Notes under the pieces: model-generated | Databases searched by the model: none | Told to the model about the DNA's origin: nothing | What the model saw: only the letters and a program-made list of their open reading frames with translations | Assembly (NCBI RefSeq): GCF_030408775.1 | Contig: NZ_CP047210.1 | Coordinates: 1,550,001-1,614,000 of the forward strand | Direction of reading: 5' to 3' | Length of the DNA: 64,000 bases | Origin: Corynebacterium fournieri | GTDB lineage: Bacteria > Actinomycetota > Actinomycetes > Mycobacteriales > Mycobacteriaceae | Part shown: positions 46,423 through 54,673 of the stretch, in pieces | Layout: every line of letters begins with the position of its first letter | Position numbering within the stretch: position 1 is the stretch's first letter | Position numbers and translations under genes: made by a program

Positions 46423-47043
46423 CTACTGAACGATGTAGATGGTGATGAACACGCCGATCCAGATGGCATCGACGAAGTGCCAGTAGTAGGACACTGCCAT
46501 CGCGGCAGTCGCCTGAGCCGGGGTGAACTTCGACTTGGCCACGCGCAGCAGCACCACGATGAACGCGACGATGCCGGCAGTCACGTGGGCCATGTGGAAA
46601 CCGGTGATGATGTACACCACGGAGCCAAAGACGGAGGACTGCGGAGTCACACCGGCCATGACCATTTCGCTCCACTCGAAGGCCACCAGGCCGAGGAAGA
46701 TGACGCCCAGCACAATGGTCACAGTGAACCACTTGCGCAGGCCGAACACGTCACCCCTCTCGGCGGCGAATACGCCGAACTGGGAGGTGAACGAGGAAGC
46801 AATCAGCACGACGGTGATGATTGCACCGAACACGACGTTCAGGTGCTCCGTCTGAGTGCTCCAGTCACCGTTTGCAAGGCCGTTTGCGCGCGAAGTGAAG
46901 TACATCGCGAACAAACCGGCGAAGAACATGAGCTCTTGGGCGAGGAACGCAATCGTGCCCACGCTGACCATGTTCGGACGGTTCAGCGCTGGGACGCGAT
47001 TCTGCGGCGTCGCCATATCTTGGTTTGTCATTGCGGTCGTCAC
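46423..47043 (-). CDS. ctaE: Cytochrome aa3 oxidase subunit III
   Basis: Predicted 206-residue subunit with five helices (NMVSVGTIAFLAQELMFFAG first). GTG 47043 is chosen: GATAAT lies 7 nt upstream (47056-47051) with no Shine-Dalgarno, and the protein then aligns with the corynebacterial N-terminus. HVTAGIVAFIVVLLR and YYWHFVDAIWIGVFITIYIVQ are the usual subunit III C-terminal motifs. The gene heads the ctaE-qcrCAB operon. A GlxR site candidate lies upstream. Confidence 0.93.
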   Translation of the reverse strand: MTTAMTNQDMATPQNRVPALNRPNMVSVGTIAFLAQELMFFAGLFAMYFTSRANGLANGDWSTQTEHLNVVFGAIITVVLIASSFTSQFGVFAAERGDVFGLRKWFTVTIVLGVIFLGLVAFEWSEMVMAGVTPQSSVFGSVVYIITGFHMAHVTAGIVAFIVVLLRVAKSKFTPAQATAAMAVSYYWHFVDAIWIGVFITIYIVQ

Positions 47044-47431
47044 GGATGCGATTATCCCCCATCGCGCCCTGATATTCATCTCACTCACCCCCGAAATTTT
47101 CCTGTGAACGGGTGCACAACCAGCACTTTTTGCACCACACCTATGCCACGAAAAAATTTTTCCGCAATCCCGGGAACTTTTTTAACCCATATCCGACTAA
47201 GTCAGTGCTGGTCATCGCGTCGGGTCGGCAAAACACTCCCCCGCCCCGAAAAACCGACCCGTTCTTTGGCTGAAATTTCGCACCTGTAAAACGGTTCCCT
47301 GATGTGCCATATCTCACAGGCTTCCCCCTCTAGGCCCGGGCCTTAAACGGGGGACATACTTTCGTTTGATTGCCCCCGAAATAGAAAAGTCCCCGCCACG
47401 AAAGACCGTGGCGGGGACTCCCCTTTTGCGC
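47044..47431. promoter_or_regulatory. ctaE upstream region with GlxR site (47303-47318)
   Basis: This gap holds no gene. It contains TGTGCCATATCTCACA (47303-47318), a strong match to the GlxR consensus TGTGANNTANNTCACA, and the ctaE -10 GATAAT. GlxR control of the ctaE-qcrCAB operon is described in C. glutamicum. The site is 260 bp from the ctaE start, so another promoter may lie between. Confidence 0.6.
47384..47419 (-). terminator. Terminator after ctaF
   Basis: AGTCCCCGCCAC and GTGGCGGGGACT form a perfect stem, followed on the minus strand by TTTTCTATTTC. It lies 13 bp past the ctaF stop. Confidence 0.88.
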
Positions 47432-47863
47432 TTAGTGCTTTTCGCGCGGGATGCCGTACTGCAAGCTCAGCATGGTGGTGGTGCCGATGAGACAGACCGC
47501 ACCGATGGCCAGCAGCCACAGCTGCCAGAAGGCAATGCCGAGACCGAGGATGCAGATCGCCATCGACATCGCGAACGGCCAGATGGAGCTCGGCGAGAAG
47601 AAGCCGAGCACGCCGGCGCCGTCTTCAATCTCCGCCTCTTCCCAGTCCTCGGGGACGATGTCCATGCGGCGCTCGGTGATGTTGAGGTAGCCGCCGAGCA
47701 TGAAGGAGAACACAGCGGCGAGCACGAGGCCGACCGAGCCGATCCACTCGATGCCGAAGAGGTAAGCGTCCTCACCAATCCAGGTGGTTGCGAGGATGTA
47801 GAACACAGCCATCAAGGCAAGGAAGGTGCCGATGGCGTAGAAAACCTTTGATCCAGTTCCCAT
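47432..47863 (-). CDS. ctaF: Cytochrome c oxidase subunit IV
   Basis: Predicted 143-residue actinobacterial subunit with four helices: residues about 6-26, 37-60, 93-112 and 115-134. The motif WPFAMSMAICILGLGIAFW is conserved in the family. A short acidic loop (VPEDWEEAEIEDGAG) lies between helices 2 and 3. It follows ctaC after 18 bp and belongs to the same transcript. Confidence 0.93.
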   Translation of the reverse strand: MGTGSKVFYAIGTFLALMAVFYILATTWIGEDAYLFGIEWIGSVGLVLAAVFSFMLGGYLNITERRMDIVPEDWEEAEIEDGAGVLGFFSPSSIWPFAMSMAICILGLGIAFWQLWLLAIGAVCLIGTTTMLSLQYGIPREKH

Positions 47864-47881
47864 GGCTTCGCTCTCTCTTTC

Positions 47882-48976
47882 TTAAACGTTCGCGTTCGGG
47901 TCGACAGTGTTGTTGCCGTCGCGCGAATCGGTGCGGCCCGAGACGAACGGACGGGTGGAGGTTGCGTACGGGTCCTCACCGATGGAGCGCAGCGCCTCCG
48001 AGTTCGGCGCGTCCGGGTTGTCGCGGCGGAACTGGATGTACTCCTCGAACTTCTCCGGGGTCACGGCGCGGACCTCGAAGTTCATCATGGAGTGGTAGGT
48101 ACCGCACATCTCGGCACAGCGGCCGACGAAGGCGCCCTCTTCCTCAATGCGCTCGATCTGGAAGGCGCGCTGCTGCTGGTTGGCCTCCGGGTGCGCGTAC
48201 ACGTCGCGCTTGAACAGGAACTCCGGAACCCAGAACGCGTGGTTCACGTCGCCGGAGGCGAGGCGGAACTCGATCGCGGTGTCGGTCGGCAGCACCAGCA
48301 CCGGAACTTCCTCGGTGGAGCCGATGGTCTCAATCTGGTTGAAGTTCAAGTAGGACTGGTCGCCCATGGAGGTGCCGTGAATCGGGTTGGCGTTGTGCAT
48401 GTCCTCCGGGTCGAACTTGGTCTCCTCGGCCAGCGCCTGACGCTCGGAGTCCAGACCGTCGTAGTCCTGACCGTCGGCGGTCAGATCGCCGGCAACCTCG
48501 GCGTAGCCGAACTTCCAGTTCCACTGGTAGCCGGTGACGTCGACGGTGACCTTCGGGTCCTTGTCCAGCGCCGTGGTGCGGGTCTGCGCCTGGACGGTGA
48601 AGAAGAACAGCACCATCACGATGACGATCGGCACGATGGTCAGGCCCAGCTCGAGGCCGACGTTGTACTGCGTCTGACGGGGGAATTCGCCTGCACCCTG
48701 CTTCGTGCGGGCCTTGTGGTTCCACCGCACGATGGACATGATGAACAGGCCCCACATAATGATGCCGATAATCCAGGCGGCGAGCCAGGTCCAGACCCAG
48801 AAGTTGTACATCTGGGCGCCCTCGGGGGTGACCGGGTCCGGCCAGCCCATGTCGAGGATGTTTGCCATCGCCTCCGGCGCGGCGACGTCACAGCCGGTCA
48901 GCGCAAGGCTGCCGAGCAGGAGCGCGCCCGCGACGCCAGCCTTCTTGGCGAAACCGCGGTTTACTTCCTTATCCAC
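47882..48976 (-). CDS. ctaC: Cytochrome aa3 oxidase subunit II
   Basis: Predicted 364-residue CuA subunit. GTG 48976 follows an AAGG-containing site. A lipoprotein-type signal ends in LALTGC (Cys29). Two helices (about residues 53-75 and 100-120) anchor the domain. The CuA ligands are visible: His in SGDVNHAFWVPEF, and Cys, Cys and His in GRCAEMCGTYHSMM. The C-terminus is a charged tail. Upstream in-frame starts would leave the signal peptide internal and are rejected. Confidence 0.95.
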   Translation of the reverse strand: MDKEVNRGFAKKAGVAGALLLGSLALTGCDVAAPEAMANILDMGWPDPVTPEGAQMYNFWVWTWLAAWIIGIIMWGLFIMSIVRWNHKARTKQGAGEFPRQTQYNVGLELGLTIVPIVIVMVLFFFTVQAQTRTTALDKDPKVTVDVTGYQWNWKFGYAEVAGDLTADGQDYDGLDSERQALAEETKFDPEDMHNANPIHGTSMGDQSYLNFNQIETIGSTEEVPVLVLPTDTAIEFRLASGDVNHAFWVPEFLFKRDVYAHPEANQQQRAFQIERIEEEGAFVGRCAEMCGTYHSMMNFEVRAVTPEKFEEYIQFRRDNPDAPNSEALRSIGEDPYATSTRPFVSGRTDSRDGNNTVDPNANV

Positions 48977-49004
48977 GTGTGTCTGCCTTCCTGTCCACAC
49001 TAAA

Positions 49005-49038
49005 AACATTGAATGTTCATGCTTATGGCAGAACATTC
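49005..49038. repeat. AACATT inverted repeats upstream of ctaC
   Basis: AACATTGAATGTT (49005-49017) is a 13-bp palindrome, and GAATGTTC (49011-49018) pairs with GAACATTC (49031-49038). It is an operator-like cluster 30-60 bp before the ctaC start. The 48977-49321 gap otherwise holds only the two promoter regions of ctaC and ltsA. Confidence 0.5.
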
Positions 49039-49321
49039 CTACGTGGCCAGAATAGTTCATCCGGCCTAACCCGTCGGAATTCCGCGGATGTGCGGGACGG
49101 CGGCGACCGGAGGCTCGTCGATAAGCAACTGCTTAGCGACGCTAAAGCCACACCCAGTTGGAATAAGCCCCAAAAAGTTCATCCATAAGTTGGCCCCCTT
49201 ATGGGGCACGGCGAAAGTTGGGCGGTTCCGGTTCACGAAAATCGGGCCCCAAACCTTATTGTTGAGGGGACTCCCCCGCCGCTTGTCGCGGCGCACCTTA
49301 TATATACGGAGAGGTTTGAGT

Positions 49322-51244
49322 ATGTGTGGCCTTCTTGCCCTGCTTTCCGCGGACGCAAACGCAGCCAAGTTCGTTGACCCGGTCGAGCGCTCCCTGCAGT
49401 GCATGTATCACCGCGGCCCCGACGCCGCGGGCACCTGGAACGACGAGGACACAGTCTTCGGTTTCAACCGCCTGGCCATCATCGACATCGAGCACTCCCA
49501 CCAGCCGCTGCGCTGGGGCCCGGCCGACAATCCGCAGCGCTACGCGTTGACTTTCAACGGCGAGATCTACAACTACATCGAGCTGCGCGAAGAGCTGATT
49601 GAGGCGGGCTACACCTTCAACACCAGCGGCGACGGCGAGCCGATCGTGGTCGGGTTCCACCACTGGGGCGCCAACGTGGTCGAGCACCTGCGCGGCATGT
49701 TCGCTTTCGTCATCTGGGACACCGAGACGAAGACGATGTTCGCCGCGCGCGATCAGTTCGGCATCAAGCCGCTGTTTTACGCCACCACGGAGGCTGGCAC
49801 GGTCTTCGCCTCCGAGAAGAAGTCCATCCTGGAGATGGCGCCGGAGCTGGGTCTAGGCCTGGATCTTGACCGACGCGCTATCGAGCACTACGTGGACCTG
49901 CAGTACGTGCCGGAGCCGGAGAGCCTGCACCGCCAGATTCGTCGCGTTGAATCCGGCTGCACCGTCACCCTCAAGCCGGGTGGAGAGGTGCACTCCGACC
50001 GCTACTTCAAGCCGCACTTCAAGTCCCAGCCGGTGGTCAAGGGCAAAGAGCAAGACCTCTACGACCGCATCGCACAGGCGCTGGAGAATTCCGTGGAGAA
50101 GCACATGCGCGCCGACGTCACCGTCGGCTCCTTCCTCTCCGGCGGCATCGACTCCACCGCAATTGCCACCCTGGCCAAGCGGCACAACCCGAACCTGCTC
50201 ACCTTCACCACCGGCTTCGAGCGCGAGGGCTACTCCGAGGTGGACGTCGCCGCGGAGTCCGCGGAGGCCATCGGTGTGGAGCACATTGTCAAGATCGTCT
50301 CTCCCGAGGAGTACGCCGAGGCCATCCCGAAGATCATGTGGTACCTGGACGACCCGGTTGCAGACCCGTCGCTGGTTCCCCTGTTCTTTGTCGCACAAGA
50401 GGCCCGCAAGCACGTCAAGGTTGTCCTCTCCGGCGAGGGCGCCGACGAGCTGTTCGGCGGCTACACCATTTACAAGGAGCCACTGTCGCTCGCCCCGTTT
50501 GAGAAGCTGCCCGGCGCGCTGAACAAGGGTCTGAACCGCCTCAGCCGCGTCCTGCCGGAGGGTGTGAAGGGCAAGAGCCTGCTCGAGCGCGGCACCACCC
50601 CGATCGAGGACCGCTACTACGGCAACGCGCGCTCCTTCAACTTCGAGCAGCTCAACCGCGTGCTGCCGTGGGCGAAGCGCGAGTGGGACCACCGCGAAGT
50701 CACCGCGCCGATTTACGCGGCGTCTACGGAGATGGATCCGGTGGCTCGCATGCAAAACCTCGACCTGTTCACCTGGATGCGGGGCGACATCCTGGTCAAG
50801 GCGGACAAGATGAACATGGCCAACTCGCTCGAGCTGCGCGTGCCCTTCCTGGACAAGGAAGTCTTCGAAGTCGCCGAGACCATCCCCTTTGATCAGAAGA
50901 TCGCGCACGGCACCACGAAGTACGCGCTGCGCAAGGCGATGGAGCAGATCGTGCCTGCGCACGTGCTGCACCGCAAGAAGCTTGGCTTCCCGGTGCCGAT
51001 GCGCCACTGGCTGGCCGGCGACGAGCTCTTCGGCTGGGCGCAGGACACCATCCGCGAGTCCCAGACCGACGACATCTTTGCCAAGGACCAGGTGCTGGAG
51101 ATGCTCAAGGAGCACCGCGACGGTGTTTCCGACCACTCCCGCCGCCTGTGGACGGTGCTGGCGTTCATGGTCTGGCACGGCATCTTCGTCGAGCACCGCA
51201 TCGACCCGCAGATCGAGCACAAGGACTACCCGGTCCAGCTCTAG
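49322..51244 (+). CDS. ltsA: Glutamine-hydrolysing asparagine synthetase, LtsA type
   Basis: Predicted 640-residue two-domain enzyme. ATG 49322 puts catalytic Cys2 right after Met (MCGLLALL), as the class II glutaminase requires. The N-terminal domain (to about residue 230) includes YHRGPDAAGTW and FNGEIYNYIELREEL. The synthetase domain has the PP-loop SFLSGGIDSTAIATLA and EGADELFGGY. In C. glutamicum LtsA is required for lysozyme and temperature resistance and is linked to diaminopimelate amidation of the wall (recalled). An AGAGG site precedes it. Confidence 0.95.
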   Translation: MCGLLALLSADANAAKFVDPVERSLQCMYHRGPDAAGTWNDEDTVFGFNRLAIIDIEHSHQPLRWGPADNPQRYALTFNGEIYNYIELREELIEAGYTFNTSGDGEPIVVGFHHWGANVVEHLRGMFAFVIWDTETKTMFAARDQFGIKPLFYATTEAGTVFASEKKSILEMAPELGLGLDLDRRAIEHYVDLQYVPEPESLHRQIRRVESGCTVTLKPGGEVHSDRYFKPHFKSQPVVKGKEQDLYDRIAQALENSVEKHMRADVTVGSFLSGGIDSTAIATLAKRHNPNLLTFTTGFEREGYSEVDVAAESAEAIGVEHIVKIVSPEEYAEAIPKIMWYLDDPVADPSLVPLFFVAQEARKHVKVVLSGEGADELFGGYTIYKEPLSLAPFEKLPGALNKGLNRLSRVLPEGVKGKSLLERGTTPIEDRYYGNARSFNFEQLNRVLPWAKREWDHREVTAPIYAASTEMDPVARMQNLDLFTWMRGDILVKADKMNMANSLELRVPFLDKEVFEVAETIPFDQKIAHGTTKYALRKAMEQIVPAHVLHRKKLGFPVPMRHWLAGDELFGWAQDTIRESQTDDIFAKDQVLEMLKEHRDGVSDHSRRLWTVLAFMVWHGIFVEHRIDPQIEHKDYPVQL

Positions 51245-51260
51245 ACGGCCCTCAAGAGCG

Positions 51261-51296
51261 AAAAAGCTCCGCACCGACGTCGGTGCGGAGCTTTTT
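51261..51296. terminator. Bidirectional terminator between ltsA and the IscA-type gene
   Basis: A perfect 36-bp palindrome: AAAAAGCTCCGCACCG, then ACGT, then CGGTGCGGAGCTTTTT. It lies 16 bp past ltsA and 12 bp past the convergent IscA-type gene and has a T-run in both directions. Confidence 0.92.
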
Positions 51297-51308
51297 GCGG
51301 CCGGGCGC

Positions 51309-51653
51309 TTAGTTGAAGCTGTCGCCGCAGGCGCAAGCGGAGCCCGCGTTCGGGTTGTCGATGGTGAAGCCCTGCTGCTCGATGGTGTCCGCGAAATCGA
51401 TGGTCGCGCCCGTGAGGTACGGAACGCTCATCTTGTCCACCACCAGGCGCACGCCGCCGACGACGTCGGCCTTGTCGCCGTCGAGCTCACGGTCGTCGAA
51501 GTAGAGCTGGTAGCGCAGACCTGCGCAGCCGCCGGGCTGGACAGCGATGCGCAGGGACAGGTCGTTGCGGCCTTCCTGGTCCAGCAGCGCCTTCGCCTTC
51601 GCCGCGGCGGCCTCGGTCAAAATCACACCAGTAGTAGAGGTGGGGGCAGTCAT
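51309..51653 (-). CDS. erpA: IscA/HesB-type iron-sulfur cluster assembly protein
   Basis: Predicted 114-residue A-type carrier. The three conserved Cys lie in VQPGGCAGLRYQL and the C-terminal SACACGDSFN (C-x-C). It delivers Fe-S clusters to target enzymes. Its neighbours are ltsA (convergent) and DUF3043, as in mycobacteria. ErpA or IscA cannot be distinguished by eye. Confidence 0.92.
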   Translation of the reverse strand: MTAPTSTTGVILTEAAAAKAKALLDQEGRNDLSLRIAVQPGGCAGLRYQLYFDDRELDGDKADVVGGVRLVVDKMSVPYLTGATIDFADTIEQQGFTIDNPNAGSACACGDSFN

Positions 51654-51793
51654 TGCAGTCTCCTTCGTGCGTCGACTTCAAGCTTCGATTTGGAGTGTGC
51701 GCCCATGCTACGCGCCACTCGCCACGAACTGTGCAACCGCCCGCCCCGCCGGTCTATTCCACTTGGGCTCGCATGCCTTGTAGCCTTAGGTGC

Positions 51794-52510
51794 GTGAAAC
51801 TTCCCTGGCAGAAATCCGAGCACAACGCCGACGCAACGAGCGCGGCGGGCTCCACGAAGGTTGAATTGCCCGACGCGAAGCCTGAAGCAGAGCAGCAGGC
51901 GGAAAAGAAGCTCCCCAAGGGCTACACCCCGCCGAAGGGCCGACCGACGCCGAAGCGCATCGACCAAGAGATCAAGCGCGGTGTCGTGCGCGACCCGAAC
52001 GCCGCCACCCCGGCGCAGCTGCGTCAGCGCGAAAAAGAGCTGAAGAAGACCATGTCCAAGGAGGAGTGGAAGGCACACAAGAAGAAGGTGCGGGAGGAAA
52101 ACCGCGCCCGCAACCGCGAGATCCAGGCGCGCATGGACGCCGGCGACGAGCGCTACCTCACTGAGCGCGACCGCGGCGAGGTCCGCGGGTACGTGCGCGA
52201 CTGGGTGGATTCCAAGCGCTTCTTCAACAACTACGTCATGCCGGCTGCGTTGGTGCTCGTGCTGATCATGCTCATCGGCACTTGGCTGCCGCGCGTCTCC
52301 GCCGTGCTGTCGCTGCTGAGCATGCTGTTCATGCTGACCATCTTTATCGAAGGCTTCATCATCGGCATCCGCGCCAACCGCGCCGTGAAGGCGAAATTCC
52401 CGGAGGCGGACACCGGCTTCGGTTTGGGCATGTACGCCTTCTCGCGTGCCACCCAGCCGCGCAACTGGCGCACCCCGAAGCCTCGCGTGGCCGTCGGCGC
52501 AGAGGTATAG
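51794..52510 (+). CDS. DUF3043 membrane protein
   Basis: Predicted 238-residue protein of unknown function. A charged Lys/Glu-rich N-terminal half (residues about 40-120, KKLPKGYTPPKGRPTPKR is typical of DUF3043) precedes two transmembrane helices (about 150-170 and 177-197) and the motif GLGMYAFSRATQPRNWRTPKP. GTG 51794 is chosen over upstream in-frame codons: TAGCCT lies 7 nt before it with no Shine-Dalgarno, so it is probably leaderless. It is followed 3 bp later by cobT. Confidence 0.85.
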   Translation: MKLPWQKSEHNADATSAAGSTKVELPDAKPEAEQQAEKKLPKGYTPPKGRPTPKRIDQEIKRGVVRDPNAATPAQLRQREKELKKTMSKEEWKAHKKKVREENRARNREIQARMDAGDERYLTERDRGEVRGYVRDWVDSKRFFNNYVMPAALVLVLIMLIGTWLPRVSAVLSLLSMLFMLTIFIEGFIIGIRANRAVKAKFPEADTGFGLGMYAFSRATQPRNWRTPKPRVAVGAEV

Positions 52511-52513
52511 GCC

Positions 52514-53500
52514 ATGCAGTTCCCGCCGGTTGAAGCACCGAAGCAGTCCCACGGGCACGCGGTGGCAGACGCGCTCGCGGGTTCGACCCGCGGGCTCGCG
52601 CTGGGCAGGCTCGGCTCGCTGGCCGCGTGGATCGCCTCCGTCCAGGGCGCGGACGTACCCGCCCCGTTTGCCCGCCCGCGCGCGATCGTGGTGGCGGGCA
52701 ACCACGGCATCGCCGCGCGCGGGCTATCCGCGTGGACCGCGGAGGCGGGATCGGCCCAGGCTGAACAGCTGCGCTCCGGCGCCGGGCCGGCCCACGCCGC
52801 GGCGCGCCTGGCGGGGTCGAGCCTGCGCTTCATCGGCGACTACCTGGACACCCCTACCGGCGCCATCGACATCGAGCCTGCGGTGTCCGCGCAGGTGTGG
52901 GAGGCCGCCCTCGCCGCTGGCGCCGAGGTGGCGGACAACGAGATCGACTCTGGGGCGGACATCCTCGTCCCCGGCGACATCGGGGTGGGCAACACCACCA
53001 TCGCCGCCGCCGTGTACGGCACGTTTACCCGCACCGAGCCGGTCAAGGCCATCGGCCGCGGATCCGGCATCAACGACAAGGTGTGGAAGGTCAAGATCGC
53101 CGCGGTGCGCGACGCCATGTTCCGGGTGCGCGACTTCCGCGACGACACCGAGCGCGTGTGCGCGGAGCTGACCGGGCCGGATTTCGCGTTCCTGGTCGGG
53201 CTGACGGCCCAGGCCGCCACGCGCCGCACCCCTGTGCTCGTCGGCGAGGTCTACCCCACCGTGGCCGCCTACGTGGCCGAGCGTCTCGCGCCCGGCACCA
53301 AGGGCTGGCTCCTCGCCGGGCAGACCACCGCGGAGCCGGCGCACACCGGCTGTCTTGAGGCGCTGGATCTGAAACCGGTGCTGGCCCTGGACATGAAAAC
53401 GGGCCAGGGCGCCGGGGCCCTGGCCGCGCTGCCGCAGCTCAATCTCGCGGCGGAGCTTGCGGGTGAGGTGCTCGCCGGAGGAGCGTCGTCAAGCGACTAG
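52514..53500 (+). CDS. cobT: CobT-like nicotinate-nucleotide-DMB phosphoribosyltransferase
   Basis: Predicted 328-residue CobT family protein. GVGNTTIAAAVYG, the nicotinate-nucleotide binding loop, and AIGRGSGINDKVWKVKIAAV are present. The final motif, where the family has LGEGxGA with the catalytic Glu (Glu317 in Salmonella CobT), reads MKTGQGAGALAALP, with Gln298 at that position. Activation of dimethylbenzimidazole for cobalamin is the known role; the Gln puts full activity here in doubt. No cobS or cobU lies next to it. Its stop overlaps the convergent ilvE by 4 bp. Confidence 0.8.
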   Translation: MQFPPVEAPKQSHGHAVADALAGSTRGLALGRLGSLAAWIASVQGADVPAPFARPRAIVVAGNHGIAARGLSAWTAEAGSAQAEQLRSGAGPAHAAARLAGSSLRFIGDYLDTPTGAIDIEPAVSAQVWEAALAAGAEVADNEIDSGADILVPGDIGVGNTTIAAAVYGTFTRTEPVKAIGRGSGINDKVWKVKIAAVRDAMFRVRDFRDDTERVCAELTGPDFAFLVGLTAQAATRRTPVLVGEVYPTVAAYVAERLAPGTKGWLLAGQTTAEPAHTGCLEALDLKPVLALDMKTGQGAGALAALPQLNLAAELAGEVLAGGASSSD

Positions 53501-54603
53501 CCCTCGATGAGGACAGTGTTCCAGCCGTGGGTGTCCTCCACCTCGCCGGTCTGGATGCCGCGCAGACGCTCGCGCATGGCCATGGTGATCTCGCCAGCCT
53601 CGTTGTTGTTCACCGTGAATTCGCCGTCCTTGGATTTCACGGTGCCGACCGGAGTGATCACGGCTGCGGTGCCGCACGCCATGGTCTCGGTGATCGTGCC
53701 GTCTTGGACGCCGGTGCGCCACTGCTCGACGGTGATCCGGCGCTCCTCCGCCTCATAACCTAAGTCCTTCGCCACCTGCAGCAGCGACTTGCGGGTGATG
53801 CCCGGCAGCAGCGAGCCGGTCAGTTCAGGGGTGATGATCTTGGCGTTGTCGCCGCTGCCCTCGACGAACATGAGGTTCATCCCGCCCATCTCCTCGATGT
53901 ACTTGCGCTCGCAGGCGTCCAACCACACCACCTGGTCGCAGCCCTTTTCCGCCGCCTGCTGCTGCGCCAGCAGGGACGCGGCGTAGTTGCCGGCGAACTT
54001 CGCGTCGCCGGTGCCGCCGGGGGCCGCGCGGACGTAGTCCTCACTGATCCACACACTCACTGGCTTCACGCCGCCGGAGAAGTACGCGCCTGCGGGCGAG
54101 GCGATGATGTAGAAGCTGTAGCTCGTCGAGGGCTTGACACCCAGCGTCTTTTCCGTGCCGATCATGAACGGGCGCAGGTACAGCGACGCCTCGCCGCCAG
54201 CCTCGGGCACCCAATCCTTGTCAATCGCCACGATCTGGCGCACGGCCTCGAGGAAGATGTCCTCCGGCAGCTCCGGCATGGCCATGCGCTTCGCGGAGTT
54301 TTGCAGGCGCTTGGCGTTTTGCTCCGGGCGGAACGCAGTGATGCTCCCGTCGGTGTGGCGGTAGGCCTTCAGGCCCTCGAAGATGGCCTGGCCGTAATGG
54401 AACACGTTGGAGGCCGGGTCCAAAGAGATCGGTTCGTAGGCGCGAACCTGGGCGTTGTGCCAGCCGTCCTCTTCGGTCCAGTCGATGGAGACCATGTGGT
54501 CCGTGAACTGCTGACCGAACGCCGGGTCCTGAAGGATCTTCGCGCGCTCCGCGTCCGGGGTGGGGTTATCGGTCGGTGTGATTGTGAATTCGATCTCAGC
54601 CAT
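53497..54603 (-). CDS. ilvE: Branched-chain amino acid aminotransferase
   Basis: Predicted 368-residue class IV PLP aminotransferase making Val, Leu and Ile. ATG 54603 is the start; TACCCT lies 7 nt upstream and no Shine-Dalgarno is seen, so it is leaderless. The motifs HYGQAIFEGLKAYRH and YLRPFMIGTEKTLGV are typical. The PLP Lys lies in KFAGNYAASLLAQQQAAEKGCDQVVWLDA. ETMACGTAAVITPVG near the end is also conserved. Confidence 0.96.
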   Translation of the reverse strand: MAEIEFTITPTDNPTPDAERAKILQDPAFGQQFTDHMVSIDWTEEDGWHNAQVRAYEPISLDPASNVFHYGQAIFEGLKAYRHTDGSITAFRPEQNAKRLQNSAKRMAMPELPEDIFLEAVRQIVAIDKDWVPEAGGEASLYLRPFMIGTEKTLGVKPSTSYSFYIIASPAGAYFSGGVKPVSVWISEDYVRAAPGGTGDAKFAGNYAASLLAQQQAAEKGCDQVVWLDACERKYIEEMGGMNLMFVEGSGDNAKIITPELTGSLLPGITRKSLLQVAKDLGYEAEERRITVEQWRTGVQDGTITETMACGTAAVITPVGTVKSKDGEFTVNNNEAGEITMAMRERLRGIQTGEVEDTHGWNTVLIEG

Positions 54604-54610
54604 GCGGCCC

Positions 54611-54635
54611 AGGGTACTCCCCGCTTCAGTACCCT
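54611..54635. promoter_or_regulatory. Divergent ilvE / pepA promoter elements
   Basis: TACCCT on the minus strand (54616-54611) is the -10 of ilvE, and TACCCT on the plus strand (54630-54635) is the likely -10 of pepA, giving the inverted repeat GGGTACT / AGTACCC around a 9-nt centre. The pepA leader is about 30 nt and contains AAAGGA. Confidence 0.5.
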
Positions 54636-54673
54636 CGGGGAGAGCAACTGCCCGCACGATGAAAGGACTCCCC

